Assembly (NCBI GenBank): GCA_029210625.1
Contig: JARGFU010000019.1
Coordinates: forward strand, 57,573-121,572
Origin: Deltaproteobacteria bacterium
Lineage (GTDB): Bacteria; Myxococcota; Myxococcia; SLRQ01
Direction of reading: 5' to 3'
Length of the DNA stretch: 64,000 nucleotides
Each line of letters starts with the position of its first letter. Positions within the stretch are counted from its first letter, which is position 1. Shown in pieces: positions 16,852 through 25,514 of this stretch. The position numbers and the translations under genes were made by a program. The notes under the pieces are model-generated. The model was not told the DNA's origin. It was given only the letters and a program-made list of their open reading frames with translations, and did no database searches.

Positions 16852-17436
16852 TCAGGGCTGCTCGTCCATCAAGAGGTCGTCGATGGTGGGGCCCTCGTCG
16901 AGGGCACCGCCGGGTGGGCCCCTCGCGCCGAGGGTGACGCTGCCGCGGGCTGGCGGGGTCGTCGCGAGGTGGAGGTGCTTCAGGATCCGGTGGATCACCT
17001 TCGGGTCGGTGATCACCGCGAGCACCTCCACCTTGCCACCGCACTTCTCGCAGGTCGTGACGTCCGCCTGGAAGACGCGCTTCAGCAACTCGGCCCAGGG
17101 GATCCGGCGGGGGCGGACCTCGACGTTAGTCTCGATCCCCTTCCAGTGGGCCCCACCACCCTCGGGCAGCGCCTTCAAGGGGAGCGGCGGGTACCCGGGA
17201 GGCGAGGGGGCCCGGTAGGGAAGCTCGGCCGTGGCCTTCGCCGCCAGGAGGGCGAGGGCTGGCCGGTGCTTCGAGTTCGGGGCGAAGACGCCGTGGTAGC
17301 GCACCAGGTTCTGGCCCTTCGGGGGGACCAGGTTGGCCAGGCGGCCCATCAGCTCCAGAGGATCGAGGAGGAGGCCGAGGGCCGGGGCGCGGGGGCGATA
17401 GGGGCGCTCCGGTGCGGTGGAGAGAACGCCGGGCAA
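16852..17436 (-). pseudogene. C-terminal remnant of an IS91-type (Y2) transposase
   Basis: The frame encodes the end of the transposase family found in IS91/ISCR-like elements: DPLELMGRLANLVPP, NLVRYHGVFAPNSKHR, the ending IPWAELLKRVFQADVTTCEKCGGKVEVLAVITDPKVIHRILKHL with its CxxC pair. The catalytic two-Tyr N-terminal half, normally about 200 or more residues longer, is absent, and no recognisable part of it was found between 17437 and 17600 in any frame. The first 20 or so residues are probably degenerate. The remnant lies between the radical-SAM gene and the Omp85 gene. Confidence 0.8.
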
Positions 17437-17566
17437 GGGGCGGCGGGCGCTTCATGGCGCGTGCCGCTTCGATGAGCCTCGTCCTTTCGCGGGGTTCGAA
17501 GGGAATCGCCAAAGCCGCCGGTCCGGCAAATGGACCGTGGTCCGGGACCGAGTCCACAGGAGAGGC

Positions 17567-17598
17567 CGTGTACGTCGACGTGTACGTGTACGTGGACG
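17567..17598. repeat. Short GTAC/GTCGAC-rich repeat just past the Omp85 stop
   Basis: About 32 bp made of repeated CGTGTACGT and ACGTCGACGT units lie 7 bp downstream of the minus-strand Omp85 stop. It contains a perfect 10-bp palindrome and mostly alternating purines and pyrimidines, so it can form hairpins or unusual helix forms. It may be the right boundary of the transposon remnant or a terminator. Confidence 0.5.
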
Positions 17599-17604
17599 GG
17601 CTCC

Positions 17605-20598
17605 TCAGAAGAGGCCGATGGCGAAGTGGAGCGCCAGGGCCTCCTCCCGGAGGACGGGATCGGGCAGGAGGTTCACGCCCAGATCGAGGGCCATCGGCCC
17701 GACCGGGGTGTCGTAGCGCAGGCCCGCCCCCGCGCTCGGCCGCAGGCGCCGCAGGTCGAGGGCCCGCGGGTCCTGCCAGATGTTGCCGAGGTCGACGAAG
17801 ACCCCGCCCCGCAGGGCGCCGGCGATGGGGAAGCGCAGCTCGGTCTTGAGCAGCACGAAGGCCTCGCCCCCGGTGCTGGTGGGGCGCTTGCCCTGCACGA
17901 TCGCCAGGGCGTCGTCGGTGCAGAGGGTGGGCTGGCCCAGGAGGCTCTGGCAGTCGGCGACCTGATCTCGCAGCTCGGAGCGGGCGTCCTCCGGGAAGAC
18001 CGAATCCACCGGGAAGCCGCGGAGGTTGTCGGCGCCGCCCAGGAAGAAGCGCTTGGGGCCGATGGTGTTGTTGTCCCGCGAGAGGGGGAAGACCCGCCCG
18101 GCGCGCCCGGAGAGGGCCAGGGTGATCCCCTCCCCCGCCGGCAGGTACCAGCTGGCCGCGGCGGAGGTGCGCAGGAAGTGGATCGGCACCCCCACCCCGA
18201 GGTCGTGGGACCAGTCGAGGTTGGCGCTGATCAGCGCCCCGCGGGTCGGCGTGAAGGGGTCGTCCCGCAGGTCGACCGTCAGCCCCGGCCGCACGCTCAC
18301 CAGCAGGGTCTGCCCCTGCTCCAGCCGCAGGCGCTCGCGATCCTCCTGGGTGAGGATCACGTCCTCGGCGGTGACCAGGCGGCCCTTGTCGAGATCGTCG
18401 AACTCCAGCTCCGCCCGGATCGAGGGGGTCCAGTTCTCGAAGACCCGGGTGCCCGCCCCCACCGAGGTGCCCATCCGGGTGAGGGTGTAGGTGGGGCGGA
18501 CGTCGTGCTCGAAGGCCGCGTCGGTCCGCAGTCCCGAGAGGCGGGGGAAGCGCAGCCCGAAGCGGGCCTCCCACTCCGGGCCGGGGGCGAAGATGCGGTT
18601 GGCGCTCTGGAAGACGGGGTAGTTGGCCTTGGTGCGGACCTCGAGGGCCGAGCCGCCCAGGAAGGAGAGGTCGTCGTAGTCGGCGAAGGCGCGGGGGCCG
18701 TCCTCGGTGGAGACCCCCAGGCCCAGCTCCACCGAGCGGGGCCGCTTCTCCGAGACCACGACCACCACGTCCATCTCCTCGGCCGGGGCCTCGGGCTCGA
18801 GCAGGCGGATGGCGGCCGAGCGGTAGTTGCCCAGCTCCATCAGCTGCTGCTGCGAGCGGCGCACCGAGGCCGAGGACCAGAGGTCACCCTGCCCGAAGGT
18901 GAGGCGGGAGCGGATGAGCCCGGTCGAGGTGTGGCGGTGGCCCCGGACGATCACCCTCCCCACCCGCACCTGCGGCCCCGGCTCGGCCTCGAAGACGACG
19001 CGGGCCATCAGGCGGGTGGTGTCCAGGGCGACCTCCTGACGCACGCGCACGAAGGGGTGCCCCAGCTCGCGGTAGCGGGCCTCCATCCCCTCCCGGCTGG
19101 CCTCGATGGCGAGCAGGGAGAGCGGCGCGCCCTGCTCGACGGTCACGACCTCCCGGATGGCCTCTAGATCATCCTCGTCCACCCCGACGAGGCGCAGCTC
19201 GGCGATCCGGGTGCGCGGCCCCTCGGCCACCTGCACCACCACCCGGGCGTGCCGCCCGTCCCCGTCGCGCACCAGCTCGGGCTCGGAGACCTGGGCCCCG
19301 AGGAAACCATCCCGGCGGTAGGCGTCGCGGATCTGGGCGAGGGCGCGGGTGTAGACCTCCGGCTCCCAGACGGTGCAGGGGTCCGGGCGGCGCCGCTGCG
19401 GCCGCGCCTCCCCGGCGGACCGATCCCGGGGTCCGGCGACCAGCGCATCGACCACCGGCTCCTGGACCACCTGGGGCTCGACCTCCAGCACCTCGGCGAC
19501 GGCCGCGCAGACGGCCTTCGAGAGCTGCTGGGGATCGCGGGCGTGCGCGCCGGGGAAGTCGATCCCCTCCACCACCAGTCGCTCGCCCTCCTCCACCTCG
19601 ATCACCAGCAGGGTCCGCCCCCGGCCCACCGGCTCCTCGGTGGCACCGACCCGGACCTCCGCGTACCCCAGCCGGCGGTAGCGCGCCTCGATCCGGGCGA
19701 CCCCCTCGGCGAGGGACGCGGGGTCGAGGGGGCGCCCCCCGGCCAGCCCCGCGAGCTCCTCGAGCTCCGCGGCGGTGAAGCGGGCGGCCCCCCGCACCTC
19801 GATCCGGGTGCGGGGCCCGGCGTCCACCCGCACCTCGAGGGCCTTGAAGGGGCCCGCCTCGCCGGGGTCCGGTCGCACCGAGATCGGCCCCACCCGGGTC
19901 CGCAGGTAGCCGGCCTGGCGCAGGAGGGTCTCGACGCGATCGAGCCCCTGATCGATCTGATCGCGCACCAGAAAGGCGCCCCGCTCCAGCTCCATCGCCG
20001 AGGTGAGCAGCGGCGGGGGCAGCCCGAGGCGCCCGACGAAGTCGATCCTCCCGAGGCGGCTGCGCGGCCCCTCCCGGATCCGGATGGCGCAGGCGACCAG
20101 CCCTCCCTCGGAGGTGCGGGTCTCCACCGTCACCTCCGGGCTGTCGAAGCCGTGGCGGCCGTAGAGTTCCGAGATGAGGCCGCGGGCGGCCTCCACCTTC
20201 CCCGGGCGGTAGGGCTTGCCACGGACGAGGCCCGAGGCGCGCATCAGCTCCTGCTCGGAGAGGCTCTCGTTGCCGCTGAAGACCACCTCGGCCAGGCGCA
20301 GGCGCGGCTTGCCCACCAGGCTCACCACCACCCCCTCGGGGGTCTGCCGCAGGTAGGCCTCGATCTGCTCGAAGCGCCCGGTCTCGTAGAGCAGCCGCAC
20401 CGTCCGCCGCAGCGCCTGGCGGCTGAAGTACTGCCCCGAGCGCAGCGGCACCAGCTCGGCGGCCAGCTCGGCGTCCTCCATCCGGGAGAGGCGCAGCTCG
20501 ACGCTGGCGATGCGCGGGGGCTCCTCGTACCAGCGCGGCAGGGAGGCCAGGGCCGGCGAGGCCCAGGCCAGGAGCAGCACGCAGAGGAGCCGCCTCAC
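17605..20598 (-). CDS. Omp85-family outer-membrane assembly protein (BamA/TamA-like) with seven POTRA domains
   Basis: 997 residues from a GTG at 20596-20598 that overlaps the tamB stop (GTGA); the longer in-frame start at 20670 lies inside tamB and would precede the signal peptide. The signal peptide is VRRLLCVLLLAWASPALA. I count seven consecutive POTRA-like units over about residues 25-590, each ending in a strand such as SLVGKPR, RIREGPR, VRVDAGPR or VQVAEGPR, then a 16-strand-type barrel with the RFFLGG-N-LRGF signature. It ends in Phe (HFAIGLF), the outer-membrane targeting residue. The neighbouring tamB makes a TamA-like role most likely. Seven POTRAs exceeds the three of E. coli TamA and five of BamA. 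Confidence 0.9.
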   Translation of the reverse strand: MRRLLCVLLLAWASPALASLPRWYEEPPRIASVELRLSRMEDAELAAELVPLRSGQYFSRQALRRTVRLLYETGRFEQIEAYLRQTPEGVVVSLVGKPRLRLAEVVFSGNESLSEQELMRASGLVRGKPYRPGKVEAARGLISELYGRHGFDSPEVTVETRTSEGGLVACAIRIREGPRSRLGRIDFVGRLGLPPPLLTSAMELERGAFLVRDQIDQGLDRVETLLRQAGYLRTRVGPISVRPDPGEAGPFKALEVRVDAGPRTRIEVRGAARFTAAELEELAGLAGGRPLDPASLAEGVARIEARYRRLGYAEVRVGATEEPVGRGRTLLVIEVEEGERLVVEGIDFPGAHARDPQQLSKAVCAAVAEVLEVEPQVVQEPVVDALVAGPRDRSAGEARPQRRRPDPCTVWEPEVYTRALAQIRDAYRRDGFLGAQVSEPELVRDGDGRHARVVVQVAEGPRTRIAELRLVGVDEDDLEAIREVVTVEQGAPLSLLAIEASREGMEARYRELGHPFVRVRQEVALDTTRLMARVVFEAEPGPQVRVGRVIVRGHRHTSTGLIRSRLTFGQGDLWSSASVRRSQQQLMELGNYRSAAIRLLEPEAPAEEMDVVVVVSEKRPRSVELGLGVSTEDGPRAFADYDDLSFLGGSALEVRTKANYPVFQSANRIFAPGPEWEARFGLRFPRLSGLRTDAAFEHDVRPTYTLTRMGTSVGAGTRVFENWTPSIRAELEFDDLDKGRLVTAEDVILTQEDRERLRLEQGQTLLVSVRPGLTVDLRDDPFTPTRGALISANLDWSHDLGVGVPIHFLRTSAAASWYLPAGEGITLALSGRAGRVFPLSRDNNTIGPKRFFLGGADNLRGFPVDSVFPEDARSELRDQVADCQSLLGQPTLCTDDALAIVQGKRPTSTGGEAFVLLKTELRFPIAGALRGGVFVDLGNIWQDPRALDLRRLRPSAGAGLRYDTPVGPMALDLGVNLLPDPVLREEALALHFAIGLF

Positions 20599-23500
20599 TC
20601 CAGCTCCCAGCGCAGCTTCAGATCGACCCCGAGGTTGCCCACCTCCGACTCGCGGTTCTCGGTGTCCCACTCGGCCTGAGCCGAGATGGTGTCGGTGATC
20701 CGCACCTCGGCGGTGGCCCGCTGGCCGGGCGCCCCGATGGGCGCGGAGTAGCGCAGGCGCAGGGCGTCGGTGAAGAGGCGCGACTCGAAGGCGACCCGCG
20801 GCTCGACCTGGCCGGTGCCGGCCGAGTAGCCGCTGGTCAGGCGCAGGCGCGGCGCGCGCAGGATCTCGTTGTCGGGCAGGAAGCGCTTCACCTGCCGGTC
20901 GAGGCCGGTGGCCGAGAAGAGGGCGTCCATCACGGCGAAGGCCGCCTCTCCGCCGTCGAGCCCCTCGGCGTCCCGGGCGGTCAGGCCCAGGGTCAGCAGG
21001 GTGAGCAGGTCCGCCTCGGCCAGCTCCGGCTCCGAGGTGAGGATCACCCGCGGCTCCTCCGGGCTGCCGAAGGCGTGCACGTGCACCCGGTAGTCGCGCA
21101 CCTCCGCCTCGGCGTTCACGTCGAAGGTGGGATCGATCCGATCCGGCGACTGGAAGTCGACGACCGCGTGGCTGACCCGGAAGCGGTTGCCCCGGAATTT
21201 CGCCTCGCCCTCGAGCGCGTCGACCGTTCCCAGCAGTCCCGGCGAGGCCAGGGTGCCCAGCAGGCGCAGATCGCCCTGCAGGCGCATGTCGAGCTCGGGG
21301 GTGGCGACCACCATCGTGCCGGGCACCTGCAGGGTGACGTCGAGGCGCAGGGGGAGCGCGTCCTCGGAGCTCTCGGAGAGGGAGGCCTTGCGGGACTGCG
21401 CCCAGGGCAGCAGACCCTCGACGCCCAGCTCGGCCTCGTAGCGACCGCGGACGGCCTGGAGGTTCCCCGAGAGGAAGAGGTCCCCCGCCGGCCCATCGAG
21501 GAAGAGCGCCCCGGCGAGGGTGAGCTGGAGCTCGTCGGTGGGGGCGATGCGCACCTCGTCCAGGCGGGTGACGAGGTGGATGCGCTTGGGCATCAGCCGC
21601 TCGAGGTGCAGCTCACCGGAGAGATCGATCCGCCCGCGCCCCGCGATGCCGGTGAAGCCGTCGAAGACGACCGCCCGCTGGGAGAAGGTCACCTCGCCGC
21701 CGAGCGCCTCGATCTCGAAGGGCAGGAAGGAGGTGGCGAGCCCGGCGTTCACCACCCGGCCCGAGCCGACCAGGGTGGGCCGCTCCCAGGCGCCGCCGAC
21801 GCTGGCCTGGAGCTCGAGGGTGCCCGAGGCCGCGTCCAGCTCGGGCAGGAGGGAGGCGAGAGCGGCGAGCCCCAGGGTCCCCGAGAGGGTCAGGTCGAGC
21901 CCCTCGCTCTGACCCGCGCTCCCGCGCAGGTGGATGCTGGAGGCCTCGGAGATCACCGTCAGCCCCCGGGTGGCGAGGGTGCCGTCGCGCACCTGCAGCT
22001 CGGCGCCCCCGGCGAGGGCCAGCTCCAGCTTCTCCCGCTTCACGCGCAGGCGGGTGAGCGAGAAGGCCCCCCGCCAGCTCGAGAGCCGCTCGGGGTGGCC
22101 GGTGAGGCGCAGGGAGCCCTCGCTGGCGCCGTCCCAGCCGGGCGCGAGGCGGCCCCGGGTGTCGAGGACCGGGATCCAGCGGGCGAGCTCTTGCTCCTTC
22201 CAGGCCAGCTCCAGCTCCAGCCCTCCGCCGTCGAGATCGACCTTCACCGTACCGCCGAGGCGCTCCCCGTCGAGGCCGCCGCGCAGGGTCAGGGCGTCCC
22301 CCTCCAGGGAGACCTGCACCTTCCCCTGCCCCTGATCGATGCCCCGGGTCCGCAGCCCCTCCAGGGCCAGCGCGCCGGTGACCTTCGGCACCATCCAGGT
22401 CCCGGAGGTCACCAGGTCGCCCGACACGCGGCCCTCCAGGCCCTCCCCCTCCAGCCAGTGGAGGCGCTCCAGGGGCAGCTCCCGGGTGGCGATGGAAAGC
22501 CCGAGCTCGCCGTCGATGACCGCGAAGCCCCGCACCGTGGTGAGGTCGTCCGCGCCGACGCGGATCCGCGCCTCGTCGATCTGGAAGCGCTCGCGATCGA
22601 TGAGGCCGCCGCGCAGCGAGAGGGACTCGTAGGGCTGACCCTCGAGCACGCCCTTGGCCGCCCGCGCCTCGAGCTGGAAGCTCACCTTCTCCAGGGGACC
22701 CTCGACGTGGATGCTGCCGCTGGCCTCGCCGGTGGTGCCCGAGAAGCGCCGGGCGAGGGGGTGCCAGTTCTCCAGCGCCGGGATCAGATCCTCCAGCCGC
22801 CCCTCGGCCACGGCGATGTCGAAGGTGAAGTCCTTGGGGTCCTCCCCCACCCGGATCCCGGCCTCGTTCAGCACGTACTGGGTGCGCCCGCGCTGCCCGG
22901 CCGCGCCGGCCACCGAGATGACCATGTCCTCGAAGACGAGCTGCCCGGTCACGACCCCGGCCTCGATGCCGTCGACCGAGAAGGCGCGGCCCCCGAGGCG
23001 CCCCTCGATGCGCAGATCGGAGTAGGGGCCGGTGAGGGAGAAGGGCCCCTTCACCACGCCGCTGTAGGGCATGTCGGCGATCCGGGGGATGTCCTGGCCC
23101 AGATCGATCGAGTCGGCCAGGCCCGTGAGCGCCACCGGGGCGTTGCCGGAGAGCGGGAAGTCGCCCTGAACGTTCACCCGGGAGTTCGCCAGGGCGACCT
23201 CGCCGCCCGTCACCGAGATGGTGTCGGCAGTCACCCGCACCGGCGTCTTCACCGTGGCCGGCGGGAGGGTGAGGAAGGTCTCGTCGGGGCGGCCCGGGCC
23301 CTCGCGCACCGGGCGGTCGAGGGTGACGAAGTCGACGACCTGGAGATCCGCGGGTCCCCGGAGATCGAGGGGGTGCAGGCTGCCCTCCAGGCTGCCGCCG
23401 CCGGAGATCCGGGCGTCCACCCAGGCGCCCGGCAACCCCAGGGAGCCGACCAGGGCCTCGAGGGAGCCCTCCTTCACCTTCACCGCCAGGCGCGCCGGAT

Positions 23501-24527
23501 AGGGCTCGGCCAGCCCGATGGTCCCCTTCACCTCGAGCTCACCCTTCATGGCGTCGGTGACGAGGCGGGTGAGCTGCACCTCCTCGCCCTCCAGCGTGGC
23601 CTCGATCGAGCTGTTGCCGATCCAGAAGTGATCCAGGCTGGCCTCCCGGAAGTGGAGCGCTCCCCCCAGGCCCGGATCGAGGATCGAGCCGCTGCCGTTC
23701 ACCTTCAGGGCGAGCTGGCCCCGGGCGGTCTCGCGCAGCTCGGGCGAGGCGCCGGCGAGGGTCAGCCAGCGCTCGAGCTCCCCCTCCACCTCGGCGCTCC
23801 AGGCGGCGCTCAGCTCACAGAGCGAGACCCGGCCCTCCCGGAGGTGGGTCGCGAGCCCGCCGACCTCCGCCGAGATGCCGCCGGTGGTGATGATCATGCC
23901 CTCGGTCTGCACCTCGCCCTCCGCGGCGACCCCGGAGAAGGAGAGCGGCTCGGCCGCGCCGACGTGCAGCGTGCCGCTGGCGGAGGCGATGCGGGCGCTC
24001 AGGGACTGTCCCCAGCCCCGGGTGGAGACACTCAGGTCCGCGACCTCGAGGAAGGGCGCGTCGCCCCGCCGCAAGGTGAGCTCGGCCTCCTCGACCTCGC
24101 CGGAGAGGACCCTCAGCGGCAGCTCGGGCAGCCCGCAGCCGTCCCAGGTCGCCGCCGCCGGATCGCGGGCTGCCTCGAGCCGGGCGAGGTCCACGCGCAG
24201 GCGCGGACCCCGCACGACCAGGGAGTCGACCAGCACCTGCTCCGAGGGGGCCTGGACCTCCCGCAGCTTCAGCTCGAGGCGATCGACGTCCAGCTCGATC
24301 CCCCGCCGGGGAGAGCGGATGGCGACGTCGTGGAAGGCCAGCGCGACCGAGAGGGGATCCAGCTCACAGCGGCCCACCAGCACCGTTCCGTCCACCCACT
24401 TCGCGCCGCGAGCCTCGATCTGGGCGCAGAGGAGATCGGCGGCGGCCTGCGAGCGCAGGAAGGCAAAGGAGCCCACCACCAGGAGGGCGAAGATCAGGAG
24501 GAAGAGCGCTGCAAGTGGACGCCTCAT
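20595..24527 (-). CDS. tamB: Translocation and assembly module protein TamB (DUF490 family)
   Basis: 1310 residues with one N-terminal membrane anchor (PLAALFLLIFALLVVGSFAF) and a very long periplasmic part of repeated beta-strands typical of AsmA/TamB groove proteins that span the periplasm. The C-terminal DUF490 signature is present (GEAKFRGNRFRVSHAVVDF, followed by YRVHVHAFGSPEEPR). It is thought to work with an Omp85 partner in outer-membrane protein insertion and in phospholipid transport between membranes. The Omp85 gene overlaps its stop by 4 nt. It starts 8 bp after the ExeA-like gene. Confidence 0.94.
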   Translation of the reverse strand: MRRPLAALFLLIFALLVVGSFAFLRSQAAADLLCAQIEARGAKWVDGTVLVGRCELDPLSVALAFHDVAIRSPRRGIELDVDRLELKLREVQAPSEQVLVDSLVVRGPRLRVDLARLEAARDPAAATWDGCGLPELPLRVLSGEVEEAELTLRRGDAPFLEVADLSVSTRGWGQSLSARIASASGTLHVGAAEPLSFSGVAAEGEVQTEGMIITTGGISAEVGGLATHLREGRVSLCELSAAWSAEVEGELERWLTLAGASPELRETARGQLALKVNGSGSILDPGLGGALHFREASLDHFWIGNSSIEATLEGEEVQLTRLVTDAMKGELEVKGTIGLAEPYPARLAVKVKEGSLEALVGSLGLPGAWVDARISGGGSLEGSLHPLDLRGPADLQVVDFVTLDRPVREGPGRPDETFLTLPPATVKTPVRVTADTISVTGGEVALANSRVNVQGDFPLSGNAPVALTGLADSIDLGQDIPRIADMPYSGVVKGPFSLTGPYSDLRIEGRLGGRAFSVDGIEAGVVTGQLVFEDMVISVAGAAGQRGRTQYVLNEAGIRVGEDPKDFTFDIAVAEGRLEDLIPALENWHPLARRFSGTTGEASGSIHVEGPLEKVSFQLEARAAKGVLEGQPYESLSLRGGLIDRERFQIDEARIRVGADDLTTVRGFAVIDGELGLSIATRELPLERLHWLEGEGLEGRVSGDLVTSGTWMVPKVTGALALEGLRTRGIDQGQGKVQVSLEGDALTLRGGLDGERLGGTVKVDLDGGGLELELAWKEQELARWIPVLDTRGRLAPGWDGASEGSLRLTGHPERLSSWRGAFSLTRLRVKREKLELALAGGAELQVRDGTLATRGLTVISEASSIHLRGSAGQSEGLDLTLSGTLGLAALASLLPELDAASGTLELQASVGGAWERPTLVGSGRVVNAGLATSFLPFEIEALGGEVTFSQRAVVFDGFTGIAGRGRIDLSGELHLERLMPKRIHLVTRLDEVRIAPTDELQLTLAGALFLDGPAGDLFLSGNLQAVRGRYEAELGVEGLLPWAQSRKASLSESSEDALPLRLDVTLQVPGTMVVATPELDMRLQGDLRLLGTLASPGLLGTVDALEGEAKFRGNRFRVSHAVVDFQSPDRIDPTFDVNAEAEVRDYRVHVHAFGSPEEPRVILTSEPELAEADLLTLLTLGLTARDAEGLDGGEAAFAVMDALFSATGLDRQVKRFLPDNEILRAPRLRLTSGYSAGTGQVEPRVAFESRLFTDALRLRYSAPIGAPGQRATAEVRITDTISAQAEWDTENRESEVGNLGVDLKLRWELE

Positions 24528-24535
24528 TCAGGCGC

Positions 24536-25495
24536 TCACCCCGTCTTCAGGGACTCCAGGTACGCGTCGATCTCGGCCAGGTCGACCCGGCCGGAGGCCT
24601 TGCGCGCCGGCTTGCCGTCCTCGACCTCGGGGACCAGGCCGGCCTGGCGCTGTGCGGTCTGCCGCCGCTGCACCTCCAGCGCCTCGTCGAGGCCGAGGTC
24701 CCGGGCGATGCGCTCCATCAGCGCGGCGTCGATCACCTGGGCCCGGGACACATAGCCCTCGAAGAGGGCGTTGTCGCAGAGGGTGTTGATCACGCGGGGC
24801 GTGCCGGTCGAGTAGGTGTGGACCACCTCCACCGCCTCCTTCGCGAAGGGCACCCGGCTGGCGCCGGCGAGGCGCAGGCGGTGCTTCACGTAGGAGCGGG
24901 TCGACTCGATGTCGAAGGGGTTGAGGCGGTACTTCAGCGCCACCCGCTGGGCCAGCGGGGGATCGAGCTTCAGGTTCTCCTCGATCTCCGGCAGCCCGAA
25001 GAAGACGAAGGAGAGGAGCTTCCGCTCGGGGACCTCGAGGTTGAGCAGGCCTCGGAACTCTTCCATCAGCTCGCGGGAGGCGAGCATCTGGGCCTCGTCG
25101 ATGAGGACGACGGCCTTGCGCCCCTCCTCGTAGATCTGCACCAGCCGCTGGTAGAGCTGGGAGAGGAGCGCCAGCTTCTCCTGCGCCGGGCTCTCCACGC
25201 CCAGCTGGAGCGCGATGCGCTTGAGCAGCCAGGAGGCGGTGATCCCGGCGTGGATGATGACCAGGAGCGCGGCCTCGTACTCTTCCTCCGGCAGGTTGTC
25301 GAGCATCCGCCGGGCCAGGGTCGTCTTGCCGTGCCCGATGTCCCCCACGCAGATCGCCAGGCCACGCATGGTGCCGGCGGCGTGCATCAGCCGCAGCAGC
25401 GCCTCGGAGTGCTGCGGGCTGTTGTAGTAGAAACGGCTGACCGGCGCGTTGGAGAAGGGCTCCTCGGCCAGGCCGTAGAAATCCAGGTAGCTCAT
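24536..25495 (-). CDS. ExeA/GspA-like AAA ATPase
   Basis: 319 residues beginning MSYLDFYGLAEEPFSNAP, the signature start of the ExeA/MshM ATPase family. Walker A is GDIGHGKT (51-58) and Walker B with sensor is VVLIDEAQ (129-136), followed by an RLNPF-type lid region. Family members assist assembly of secretin or MSHA pilus complexes, usually with a peptidoglycan-binding partner. There is no C-terminal membrane segment or peptidoglycan domain here, so it would need a partner. It sits between the SgmX-like gene (19 bp away) and tamB (8 bp away), which links it to envelope and pilus functions. Confidence 0.9.
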   Translation of the reverse strand: MSYLDFYGLAEEPFSNAPVSRFYYNSPQHSEALLRLMHAAGTMRGLAICVGDIGHGKTTLARRMLDNLPEEEYEAALLVIIHAGITASWLLKRIALQLGVESPAQEKLALLSQLYQRLVQIYEEGRKAVVLIDEAQMLASRELMEEFRGLLNLEVPERKLLSFVFFGLPEIEENLKLDPPLAQRVALKYRLNPFDIESTRSYVKHRLRLAGASRVPFAKEAVEVVHTYSTGTPRVINTLCDNALFEGYVSRAQVIDAALMERIARDLGLDEALEVQRRQTAQRQAGLVPEVEDGKPARKASGRVDLAEIDAYLESLKTG

Positions 25496-25514
25496 TTAGG
25501 GCCGGGCTCCTGCG

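Noticed and set aside
17126..18574. Minus-strand open frame of 482 codons across the Omp85 and transposase genes
   Set aside because: It is a shifted frame of both genes and gives Arg/Pro-rich sequence without a recognisable domain.
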